Assembly (NCBI RefSeq): GCF_042654065.1
Contig: NZ_JBHSFP010000005.1
Coordinates: 1-64,000 of the forward strand
Length of the DNA: 64,000 nucleotides
Source: Sphaerisporangium dianthi
Lineage (GTDB): Bacteria; Actinomycetota; Actinomycetes; Streptosporangiales; Streptosporangiaceae
Reading direction: 5' to 3'
This document shows positions 24,212 through 32,449 of the stretch, one piece after another (the stretch's first letter is position 1; every line of letters begins with the position of its first letter). A program made the translations under genes and the position numbers. The notes beneath the pieces are model-generated. The model did no database searches, was not told where the DNA came from, and was given only the letters and a program-made list of their open reading frames with translations.

Positions 24212-25150
24212 GGGCCTGGAGAGGGAGCCCTGCCGGCCCACGGGCCTGGGCGGGGAGCCCTGCTGATCCTGGGGCTGAGGGAGAGATCCACGCTGCGCCG
24301 GGGGCTGGGGGAGTGAGCCCTGTTCCTTGGCCACCTGCCGTACGAAGGCCGAGATGACGCGCGCTCCCGCACGGTCCTGGGTGAGGTTCTTCGACCGGGC
24401 CCATGCCCTGAGCAGTTCGAGATCGGGGATGCTCAGCGTGACGATGATCTGCTTGACCGACCCCGGCCGGTGCCCGTCGCCTTCGGCCGTGTCCTCGTCC
24501 TTGGCGCCTCTGGCCGCCGGCCTGCGCTCGGATTCGCGCGTCCTCAGGTAGTCCGACTGCTGCGCGTTCGACATCTCGGCGATCGCGGACGCGAGCTGCC
24601 GGATGCGCACGTCGTCGACGATCTCAGCGACGTAGTGGTCCTCGATGCGCAGCGCCGTCCTGAGGTCGATGTCGCCGTCCCTGACGAGCTTCTTCAGGGC
24701 GGGCCTGAGGCGGTCGAACTTCACATACTGGCGCACGCGCCCGTAGGGGAGCCCGAATCGCTCGGCGACCGCTTTGACCGACCCGTACTTGTTGTAGAGG
24801 CTGGTGCACGCGTCGATGAGATCCAGTGTGCTGAGGTCGCGGCGGATGAGGTTCTCGCTCAGCGACAGGGCGCTCGCGACGTCCCCGTCCAGCCGCTCTT
24901 CGATGATCGCCGCGGCGATCTCCTCGGCCCCGAGCTTGCGCATGGCCAGCCAGCGCCTCTGACCTGCCAGGATCTCGTAATGCCCCGCTCTGCCTTCCAG
25001 GGGCGAGACGATGATGGGTTCCAGCTGACCGTGGACGCGGATGCTGTCGATCAGTTCGGCGAGGTCCTCTTCGACGTGGCGTCTCCTGACCTGGTGTGCG
25101 CCGATCTCCAGCTTGTCCAGCTTGATGTTTTCGATCTTGTTGAGGACCAT
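24044..25150 (-). CDS. ParB/Spo0J-like DNA-binding regulator at the cluster edge
   Basis: 368 residues from ATG 25150, with GGAGGAGGGG upstream. Residues 10-105 form a ParB N-terminal domain (HVEEDLAELIDSIRVHGQLEP, then YEILAGQRRWLAMRKLG, then ALSLSENLIRRDLS), followed by an HTH (GSVKAVAERFGLPYGRVRQYV). The classical arginine-rich CTPase patch GERRxRA is replaced by AGQRRWLA. The C-terminal 100 residues contain QGSLPQP-type 12-residue repeats, then a tail antisense to the preceding gene, so the stop was probably acquired by read-through. No parA or chromosome-origin genes are nearby, so this is more likely a transcription regulator (KorB/NOC-like) than the segregation protein. A long palindrome lies just upstream. 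Confidence 0.8.
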   Translation of the reverse strand: MVLNKIENIKLDKLEIGAHQVRRRHVEEDLAELIDSIRVHGQLEPIIVSPLEGRAGHYEILAGQRRWLAMRKLGAEEIAAAIIEERLDGDVASALSLSENLIRRDLSTLDLIDACTSLYNKYGSVKAVAERFGLPYGRVRQYVKFDRLRPALKKLVRDGDIDLRTALRIEDHYVAEIVDDVRIRQLASAIAEMSNAQQSDYLRTRESERRPAARGAKDEDTAEGDGHRPGSVKQIIVTLSIPDLELLRAWARSKNLTQDRAGARVISAFVRQVAKEQGSLPQPPAQRGSLPQPQDQQGSPPRPVGRQGSLSRPSDQAEEREPGCQRLGQRPRAQGRHGDVDLRDAPGRQIPEPSVAALLGGEETNGVP

Positions 25151-25214
25151 CGCACCGGCCCCTCCTCCCGATCGACGCGCTTCTCGGCCACGATGCGCCA
25201 CACGGTAGTCAAAA

Positions 25215-25270
25215 CCGGTTCAGGGTCAGTATGGCGACGCTGAACCGTCGCCATACTGACCCTGAACCGG
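25215..25270. promoter_or_regulatory. Perfect 25-bp inverted repeat upstream of the ParB-like gene
   Basis: Bases 25215-25239 (CCGGTTCAGGGTCAGTATGG and on) are exactly inverted at 25246-25270, with a 6-base spacer. The repeat lies 65 bases upstream of the ParB-like start and 48 bases past the stop of the FAD oxidase gene. It can act as the oxidase terminator, as an operator or parS-like site for the ParB-like protein, or both. The arms are less GC-rich than typical local terminators. Confidence 0.75.
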
Positions 25271-25317
25271 CCCGTCAGGGGGTGGGCCGAAACCGGAGTG
25301 GAGCCGCCCGCGTACGG

Positions 25318-26694
25318 TCAGCCGGCCGCCGGGGGGATGTTCTGGTTGAGGTGGAAGAAGTTGTCCGGGTCGTACTGGGCCTTGATCGCCCGCAGCCGGT
25401 TCCAGGTCTCGCCCGGGTAGGCGTCACGGACGCGGTCGGGGCTCTCGTCGCCGAGGAAGTTGACGTAGGCGCCCGAGTCGCTCTGCCGGATGGCCGCCAT
25501 GAAGTCGGCGACCCACGCCTCGCGGACGACCTTCTCCTCGGGACCCTCGTAGAACGCCGCGACGTTCACCATGATCTTGCTGTCGCGGTGCGCGAACGCG
25601 GTGGCGTCGGCCGGCACGCGGGTCACCGCCCCGCCGAGCACCCGCAGCTGGATGGCGCGCATCGACGCGTCGGAGGACTCGAGGTAGGAGATGATCGTGT
25701 CGGCCATCTCGCGGTCGACGCCGTCCATGAACATCGTCGACGCCACCGCCGACGGCTGCTCTCCGTGCTCCTCCGGCGGGAACATGGCCGAGTAGGGGAT
25801 GCGCTGGATGAAGTCGGCGAGCGGCGTGGCCAGCGCGCGGAACGGCGCGAGGACCCGGTCGCCCTCCTCCTCGGGGCCGGAGTGGACCAGGAAGGCCAGC
25901 ACGATCATCGAGCCGTGCAGTTCCTCCGGCAGGAACGGCATCGGCGGCGCCGGCATGACGTTCGCGATCGTCGAGAGCTCGTCGGGCGCGGCCTCCGCCT
26001 CGGCGATGAACCCGGCGACGACCTCGGACGTGGCGGGCAGCACCAGGATCCCGCCGAGGACGGACGGCAGCGGGAACAGCTTGAAACGGAGCCGGGTGAC
26101 CACGCCGAAGTTGCCGCCGCCGCCGCGGATGGCCCAGAACAGGTCCGGGTGGTCGCTCTCGTCGGCGACGAGCACCTCGCCGTCGGCGGTCACGATCTCG
26201 GCGGCCAGCAGGTTGTCGATGCTGAGGCCGTGCTTGCGGACCAGGAACCCGATGCCGCCTCCGAGCGTGATGCCGCCGATGCCCACCGAGCCGGTGTCGC
26301 CGAAGCCGGTCGCCAGCTCGTGGGCTCCGGCCGCGGCGGTGTAGGCGCCGGCGGTGGCGCCGCCCTGGGCCCACGCGGTGCGCCCCTCGACGTCGATCTC
26401 GATCTCGGACAGGTCCTGAAGGTCGAGGACGATGCCGCCCTCGGTGACGCTGTGTCCCGCGTTGCTGTGGCCGCCGCCTCGGACGGCCAGCTCAAGCCCG
26501 GTCTCGCGGGCGAAGATGACGACGCGCACGACGTCGTCGACGTCGGCCGGCCGGATGACGGCCACCGGCCGGCGGTCGAAACCGCCATAGACCCTGCGCG
26601 CCTCGTCGTACCCCTCGTCATGGGGCTCGATCACGCTGCCGGTGAGGGTGGTACGAAGGTGCGAAATCGTGTCGATCGACACATTCACGGACAT
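25318..26694 (-). CDS. FAD-linked oxidase, berberine-bridge-enzyme family
   Basis: 458 residues with start ATG 26694. The FAD-binding PP-loop motif VRGGGHSNAGHS contains the histidine used for 8-alpha-histidyl flavin attachment, followed by GGGIGFLVRKHGLSIDNLL and AIRGGGGNFGVVT. The C-terminal BBE element DPDNFFHLNQNIPP is intact. There is no signal peptide. Such enzymes oxidise alcohols, sugars or polyketide/alkaloid intermediates; the substrate is not readable. It diverges from an ArsR-type regulator gene, which may control it. Membership in either neighbouring cluster is unproven. Confidence 0.85.
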   Translation of the reverse strand: MSVNVSIDTISHLRTTLTGSVIEPHDEGYDEARRVYGGFDRRPVAVIRPADVDDVVRVVIFARETGLELAVRGGGHSNAGHSVTEGGIVLDLQDLSEIEIDVEGRTAWAQGGATAGAYTAAAGAHELATGFGDTGSVGIGGITLGGGIGFLVRKHGLSIDNLLAAEIVTADGEVLVADESDHPDLFWAIRGGGGNFGVVTRLRFKLFPLPSVLGGILVLPATSEVVAGFIAEAEAAPDELSTIANVMPAPPMPFLPEELHGSMIVLAFLVHSGPEEEGDRVLAPFRALATPLADFIQRIPYSAMFPPEEHGEQPSAVASTMFMDGVDREMADTIISYLESSDASMRAIQLRVLGGAVTRVPADATAFAHRDSKIMVNVAAFYEGPEEKVVREAWVADFMAAIRQSDSGAYVNFLGDESPDRVRDAYPGETWNRLRAIKAQYDPDNFFHLNQNIPPAAG

Positions 26695-26889
26695 AAGGAA
26701 AACCCCTTCGAAGCGGCTTCTGCGCCCACCGCTCGTCGCTGACAGAGAGTGCCGTGCTCACGTTTCGGCGATGACGGAGTCATCGATCAGGCATTCGTCT
26801 TCACGCATGATTCCGTTCGGCGCGTCCGCCCCACAACCCGAATAGGGGTGGGGTGGGGTCGGACGGAGGCGCGGCGGATAGGGGCGGAC

Positions 26890-26909
26890 GCGTAACCTAT
26901 GGGTTACGC
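26890..26909. promoter_or_regulatory. 8-bp palindrome overlapping the ArsR-type gene start
   Basis: GCGTAACC (26890-26897) and GGTTACGC (26902-26909) flank TATG, which contains the candidate ATG at 26899. TAACCT (26893-26898) also looks like a -10 box. This fits an autoregulatory operator laid over the promoter. If transcription begins near 26905, translation would instead begin at the in-frame GTG 26917. Confidence 0.5.
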
Positions 26910-27279
26910 TTCATCGGTGGACGAGGTGGCCGGAGCGATCGCCGATCCCGTACGACGGGAGATCCTGCTGATGCTGCGCGGCGGGCGGCTCTCAGCGGGA
27001 GAGATCGCCGGACGTTTCCCGATCAGCAGGCCCGCCGTGAGCAGGCACCTTCGCGTGCTCCGGCAGAGCGGGCTGGTCCGCGACGAACTCGCCGGCCGGC
27101 AGCGGTTCTACGTACTCGACGCCGCGGGGCTGACCGGGCTCGCCGAGTGGCTGAACCGGTTCGTCCGGCCCGCCGAATGGGAACACCGCCTCGACGCGCT
27201 GGAGACAGAGGTCCATCGAACCCGCCGTGACCGCCGAGCGCGGGACATGGCCGACGAGCGACGGGAGAACACCGCATGA
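26899..27279 (+). CDS. ArsR-family winged-helix repressor
   Basis: 126 residues from ATG 26899, or 120 from GTG 26917, which may be the true start given the overlapping promoter-like palindrome. Typical ArsR fold: ADPVRREILLMLRGG, the recognition helix ISRPAVSRHLRVLRQSGLV, then a beta-wing DELAGRQRFYVLD. No metal-binding cysteine motif is present, so it belongs to the metal-independent group that is commonly paired with an AHSA1/SRPBCC gene. That partner follows directly with an ATGA overlap. It probably represses this pair and perhaps the divergent FAD oxidase gene. Confidence 0.85.
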   Translation: MGYASSVDEVAGAIADPVRREILLMLRGGRLSAGEIAGRFPISRPAVSRHLRVLRQSGLVRDELAGRQRFYVLDAAGLTGLAEWLNRFVRPAEWEHRLDALETEVHRTRRDRRARDMADERRENTA

Positions 27280-27776
27280 GCCCCATTCCCACAGGCCGGC
27301 TGTTTCCCACCGGCACGGGAACCGACCTCGTGCTGAGCCGCACGTTCCGCGCGCCCGCCGAGGACGTGTGGGCCAGTATCACCGAGTCCGACCGCACGGC
27401 CCGCTGGTTCGGCCCCTGGGAGGGCGAGGCCGCGCCCGGCCGGACGATCAAGGTGCAGATGGCGTTCGAGGAGCAGGCGCCGTGGTTCGAGATGCGGATC
27501 GACGCGTGCGACCCGCCCCGGCGGCTGGCCCTGTCCACGAGCGACGCTTCCGGGGACTGGCGGCTGGAACTCCTGCTGTCCGAGGCGGACGGCTCGACCG
27601 AGCTGCGGTTCGTGCAGCACCTCGCCGGCGAGGACGGCGTCGGCGAGATCGGCCCCGGCTGGGAGTACTACCTCGACCTGCTCGTGGCCGCGCGCGACGG
27701 CTCGCCGGCGCCCGACTTCGCCGACTACTACCCCTCCATGAAGGACCACTTCGAAGCGCAGGCCACGCGGGGCTGA
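27276..27776 (+). CDS. SRPBCC/AHSA1-family ligand-binding protein
   Basis: 166 residues; ATG 27276 overlaps the ArsR stop. START-like helix-grip fold: LVLSRTFRAPAEDVWASITE at the N terminus, RTARWFGPWEGEAAPG in the middle, ELRFVQHLAGEDGVGEIGPGW near the end. These proteins bind hydrophobic ligands or, as AHSA1-like domains, may assist chaperones. Pairing with ArsR regulators is a frequent arrangement in actinomycetes. The substrate is unknown. Confidence 0.85.
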   Translation: MSPIPTGRLFPTGTGTDLVLSRTFRAPAEDVWASITESDRTARWFGPWEGEAAPGRTIKVQMAFEEQAPWFEMRIDACDPPRRLALSTSDASGDWRLELLLSEADGSTELRFVQHLAGEDGVGEIGPGWEYYLDLLVAARDGSPAPDFADYYPSMKDHFEAQATRG

Positions 27777-27931
27777 GCGCCCCGAGGCCCGGACGCCAGG
27801 CCCGGACGCCAGGACCACGCAGGACCGCGCGCCAGGACCGTGCGCACCAGGCCGCGTGGTGTTCACGGGAACCGGCCGGCGAGCGGCTCGCGGCCGACGG
27901 CGGAGCGTCGCATGGCTCCGCCGTACGCGGC

Positions 27932-29149
<1,218 letters not shown>

Positions 29150-29635
29150 CGCATGCTCCCTGGCTGCTCGCAGGCGGGGGTGTGTCCGCCACCGGCTCCA
29201 CGAGCACACGAGGGTCCCACGCCGAACGAAGATCATCGAGTTCTGGTCGTCCCATTATCGCCCGCCGTCCGGCCGGGCCCTCTCCGGGGCCGCCGCTCAC
29301 ATGGTCCGGGCGTCCGAGGGCGCCGTCGCGGCAGGACGGGGCCGCGGGTCCGGCCGGCACGGCGTGAGCGTCCCCGCCATGCTCCGCTCACGGCTCGGTC
29401 ACTCTGAGCTCTCGCCGGTGATCATGCGTCGTGTCCAGAGCTCGGACGAATATGCCCGCGGGCCGCCGCGCCGCGCCGAGACGAAAAAACGCCCATAACG
29501 AAATGAAAAGCCGCCCAGCTATTCTCTGAATCCGGTAGATCTTGAATGGCGGGCCCGCGCGGCGGGTCGAAGGGCGCCCTCGCCGCCGGCCCGGCCGCGC
29601 GGCCGGCGCGGGGACGGAATACAAGGAGGCACGGC
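29150..29635. other. Intergenic stretch with no convincing gene
   Basis: Divergent region between the threonine-synthase-like gene and the methyltransferase gene. Frames that stay open here have no ribosome binding site and no recognisable motif. An AT-richer segment (about 29480-29535) includes TATTCT (29520-29525), a possible -10 box for the methyltransferase. Nothing else was recognised. Confidence 0.5.
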
Positions 29636-30373
29636 GTGGACGGAAATAGCGTGGAACAGCTGGCGGGTTACGCGGAGAACGGTGAATTGAACCTCGGCTA
29701 CGTCGTCGACCTGTACCGGAAATACGCCGACGACCTGCGGGCCGTGCGCGTGGAGCAGCACGCCTTGCGCGCCGCCAATCCGGGGGTCGCCACGAAACTG
29801 GACGATCTCGAGGCGGAGATCACCTACCTGATGGTCAGGGAGCACCGGCCCGAGGTGGTCGTCGAGATCGGCTCGCTGGACGGATGGTCGACCACCTGGC
29901 TGTTACGAGCGCTGCGTGACAACGGCGAAGGGCACCTGCACACCTATGACCTGATCGACAACGCGCGCCGCAACGTGCCGGAGGACCTCGCCGCCGGCCG
30001 GTGGACGTTCGTGCACGGCGACGCCCGCGAGATGCTCGCCGACCACGACCACGCGATCGACTACCTGTTCGTGGACGCGGCGCACACGAGGAGCTTCGCG
30101 CGCTGGTATGTCAACGAGCTGTTCCCCACGGTCCCGCCGGGCGTGCCGGTGAGCGTGCACGACGTCTTCCACACCCGGCGGCCGTGGCCGTTCAGCGAGG
30201 GCAGGGTCGTGCTGTCGTGGCTGGCGGAGCGCGGCATCGGCTACTTCACCGCCTCGCGCGCCGCCGCTCCCGAGGTCAACCGGGGGCTTGCGAAGCTGAA
30301 GGAGACCCTGGACCTCAGCGAGGCGGTGCACACCGGGCGCAACGACCCGATGTTGTGCTTCTACATGCGATGA
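29636..30373 (+). CDS. Class I SAM-dependent methyltransferase
   Basis: 245 residues; GTG 29636 follows AAGGAGG with a 6-base spacer. The SAM-binding motif I reads VVVEIGSLDGWSTTWLL, with LHTYDLIDN and IDYLFVDAAHTRSFARWY as later motifs, matching the Methyltransf_24/cephalosporin hydroxylase-like group. An in-frame TTA leucine codon at 29903-29905 would make expression depend on the bldA tRNA if this organism uses that system. It converges on the LuxR-type regulator gene, leaving only 7 bases between the ends. It may belong to the NRPS cluster as an O- or N-methyltransferase, but that is not shown. Confidence 0.8.
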   Translation: MDGNSVEQLAGYAENGELNLGYVVDLYRKYADDLRAVRVEQHALRAANPGVATKLDDLEAEITYLMVREHRPEVVVEIGSLDGWSTTWLLRALRDNGEGHLHTYDLIDNARRNVPEDLAAGRWTFVHGDAREMLADHDHAIDYLFVDAAHTRSFARWYVNELFPTVPPGVPVSVHDVFHTRRPWPFSEGRVVLSWLAERGIGYFTASRAAAPEVNRGLAKLKETLDLSEAVHTGRNDPMLCFYMR

Positions 30374-30380
30374 ACCGGCC

Positions 30381-31352
30381 TCAGACCCAGCCCCGCCGGC
30401 TGGCCTCGGTGCCGGCCTGGAAGCGGCTGACCGCGTTCAGGCGTTCGGTCAGCGCGTTCATCATGCGCTGGACGCTCCGCAGCGAGATGGCGAGGCTCCG
30501 CGCGGCCGACTCGTCGGTGTGGCCGTCGGCGAGGAGCCGGAGGAGGTTGTGCTCCTGAGGGGTGAGGCCGTGCTCGTTGCGGGCGGGCGGCTCTGTGATC
30601 GGGGTTCCGGAGCTCCAGACCTGGTCGAACAGGGCGTACAGGCCGGTGACGACGCCGCGACTGTGCAGTTCGAGGGCGCCGAGGGTGGGGTCGATGGGGT
30701 CCAGGGGCACGAGCGCGATCGAGCGGTCCACGATGACCAGCCGCAAGGGCAGGCTCGGGACCGTGCGGCACTGCTCGCCCAGGGCGACCATGGAACGGGC
30801 GTGGGAGAGGGTGATGGGGTCGTTGCGGATGCTGTCCAGATAGACGGTGCGGATCTTCACCCCGCGGCTGAGCGCGATCTGGTTGAGCGGCTTCTCCGAC
30901 TCGATGGTCGAGGGGTTCTGCGCGCCGCCCGGGCTCAGCGAGACGCATTCGACCTTGGCGCTGTGGGACAGCTCGGCGAGCCGGTCGCGCACGGTATCGA
31001 GCCCGTTGAGCCGGCGGCCCTCGTCGTGCTGCTCCTGCTCGGCGTAGGCGGCCGCGATGGACGCGATGGAGGCGCGGGCCCCCTCCAGCTGCTGCTGACG
31101 GGTGCCGAGCTCGGCCTCGACGCGCGCGAGCAGCGCCGTCAGCCCGGCCTGCGGGCGCACCGCCCTGACCGTGCCGTCGTCGATGGTGGAGCGGACCAGC
31201 GCCAGGTCGATGAGAGTGTCGAGCGCCTCCCGGACGTCGTCCTTCGTCAGGCTCAGATGAGCGGCGATGTCGGCCACGCCGAAGTCGGGATGGTCCAACA
31301 TGGTGCGGTAGATCGCCTCGTCGCGTGCGGACAGCCCCAGCGCGCTCAGCAC
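30381..31352 (-). CDS. TrmB-like/LuxR-type transcription regulator
   Basis: 323 residues from GTG 31352, which has GGGAGG 5 bases upstream; an ATG at 31403 would add 17 residues without a good site. The N terminus is a TrmB-type winged helix (LGLSARDEAIYRTMLDHPD, DIAAHLSLTKDDVREALDTL), then a coiled segment and a phospholipase-D-like middle domain. The C terminus is a LuxR HTH (GLTPQEHNLLRLLADGHTDE, SLAISLRSVQRMMNALTERL). This architecture is common for pathway-specific regulators in actinomycete biosynthetic clusters. An AT-rich palindrome lies upstream. It probably controls the adjacent NRPS cluster. Confidence 0.85.
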   Translation of the reverse strand: MLSALGLSARDEAIYRTMLDHPDFGVADIAAHLSLTKDDVREALDTLIDLALVRSTIDDGTVRAVRPQAGLTALLARVEAELGTRQQQLEGARASIASIAAAYAEQEQHDEGRRLNGLDTVRDRLAELSHSAKVECVSLSPGGAQNPSTIESEKPLNQIALSRGVKIRTVYLDSIRNDPITLSHARSMVALGEQCRTVPSLPLRLVIVDRSIALVPLDPIDPTLGALELHSRGVVTGLYALFDQVWSSGTPITEPPARNEHGLTPQEHNLLRLLADGHTDESAARSLAISLRSVQRMMNALTERLNAVSRFQAGTEASRRGWV

Positions 31353-31898
31353 CGTTACCTCCCTGCGCAGTGAAACCGGCGCCTCCTGCGCCTTTCCGAC
31401 CACTGTCGCCCGGGGAGATGGGTGGCGATTAATTCAAAATTAAATTGAAAGGCCGGATCGCGTAGGGTGACTACCGTTGACGGCTGGTGACGCTGGAGAT
31501 GGCGTTGACAATCGATGTCATTCACCCTGCAGATCTACTTTCATCCCCCCGTTCGCCCGTAATATAGATCATGGGACCTTTTCCATGCAAGGTCGCCCGA
31601 AATGCATGGCCAATTGAAGTCCGCCGGTCACTCTCCGAAGGCGACTTTTTGGACGTGCCCTCCGCGGGCGCCGGAGGCCCTGACCGCGCGCGTCGCGGGC
31701 TCCGTCGTCGTCGGCGGCCGCGGGCGTCGCGGGCCCGCCGGCGGCCGCTGGCGGAAGGCCGCCAGGCGGCCTCGCGCCAACCTGGAACCGATGACATCGC
31801 GTCCGCCGCGCCGCATTGTTGAGGAGAGCCGCCCGGGAAAGCAGGGCATGCGCGGGGCGGATGTCGAGGGATTTCAGGCGAAGGAGAGTGCAACAATC
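31353..31898. other. Divergent regulatory region without a supported gene
   Basis: About 545 bases between the LuxR-type gene and the small GGFGWG gene. It is locally AT-rich for this genome. TTCAA-n7-TTGAA (31433-31449) is a candidate operator of the LuxR-type gene. TTGACA (31505-31510) lies within TGACA-n5-TGTCA, and TAATAT (31560-31565) could be a -10 box for the plus strand. Short open frames between 31571 and 31890 have no ribosome binding site or recognisable composition. Confidence 0.5.
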
Positions 31899-32174
31899 AT
31901 GTCCACCATCACGAAGATCGTCCGTAGGCGCATGGCAGCGATGACATTTATTGCGTTCGTTCTTGCCGGAGCCGCCATAATCTGCATCCATCCCGGCATA
32001 CCGTGGGCCCCTGACGGAGGCTTCGGCTGGGGCTTCGTCGCGGCCGGCGGCGAGACGGTCAAGGCCGGTCCTGAGGAGGGCGGCTTCGGCTGGGGCGACA
32101 GCCCGATGGTCGGCGGCGAGTACGGGGACACCAGCGCGGGTGCCGCGCCGCCCGTCAACCTGACGGCCCTCTGA
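31899..32174 (+). CDS. Small membrane-anchored peptide with duplicated GGFGWG motif
   Basis: 91 residues; AAGGAGAG (31881-31888) precedes ATG 31899. The N terminus is a basic segment then one hydrophobic helix (MTFIAFVLAGAAIICI), giving a signal anchor. The outside part carries two copies of GGFGWG (in APDGGFGWGFVAAGG and EEGGFGWGDSP), then a Gly/Asp/Ser tail. No family was recognised. It is followed with a 1-base overlap by another small gene and then a SARP regulator gene. It could be a secreted signal precursor, a sensor partner or a cluster-specific structural peptide. The repeated motif suggests binding or processing into similar units. Confidence 0.6.
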   Translation: MSTITKIVRRRMAAMTFIAFVLAGAAIICIHPGIPWAPDGGFGWGFVAAGGETVKAGPEEGGFGWGDSPMVGGEYGDTSAGAAPPVNLTAL

Positions 32175-32425
32175 TGCGGATGTCCGCCCTGCGGATCGCG
32201 CCACTGGTGTCCTGTGACGCCGAGGCGTGGCGGGAACGGGTGCTGGGCAATTCCAGGGCCGGGGACGGCCTCGAGCACGTCCAGGTCCGCGCCGGGCCGC
32301 AGGGCCTCGACATTTTCGCCTTCTACCGGGTGGCCTCGACACAGGAGGCCGACATCCGGCTCAGACGGCTGGTCGAGACCACGCTCGTGAACACACCCGA
32401 GTTCCAGTTCTGGAGAATCGTTTAA
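32174..32425 (+). CDS. Small protein of unknown function upstream of the SARP gene
   Basis: 83 residues; ATG 32174 overlaps the previous stop (TGATG). Composition is normal for a folded cytoplasmic protein: an acidic helix (DAEAWRERVLGNS), a beta segment (EHVQVRAGPQGLDIFAFYRV) and a C-terminal helix (ADIRLRRLVETTLVN) ending FQFWRIV. No transmembrane segment or known motif was seen. It is translationally coupled to the GGFGWG peptide and 24 bases before the SARP gene, so it may modulate either. Confidence 0.6.
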   Translation: MRMSALRIAPLVSCDAEAWRERVLGNSRAGDGLEHVQVRAGPQGLDIFAFYRVASTQEADIRLRRLVETTLVNTPEFQFWRIV

Positions 32426-32449
32426 TTCCTGCACTTCGAAGGTGGTCTC

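Noticed and set aside
24044..25150. Chromosome segregation ParB near the replication origin
   Set aside because: No parA, rsmG, dnaA or related origin genes are in view, and the CTP-binding patch differs from canonical ParB.
25215..25270. Terminal inverted repeat of an insertion sequence
   Set aside because: The arms are adjacent to each other rather than flanking a gene, and no transposase is present.
31571..31822. Open frame of about 83 codons upstream of the GGFGWG gene
   Set aside because: No ribosome binding site, arginine-rich composition typical of a wrong frame, and no homology that I recognise.
31899..32174. GGFGWG protein as a second RiPP precursor
   Set aside because: No modifying enzyme lies next to it and the N terminus is a transmembrane anchor rather than a leader. 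Kept as unknown.
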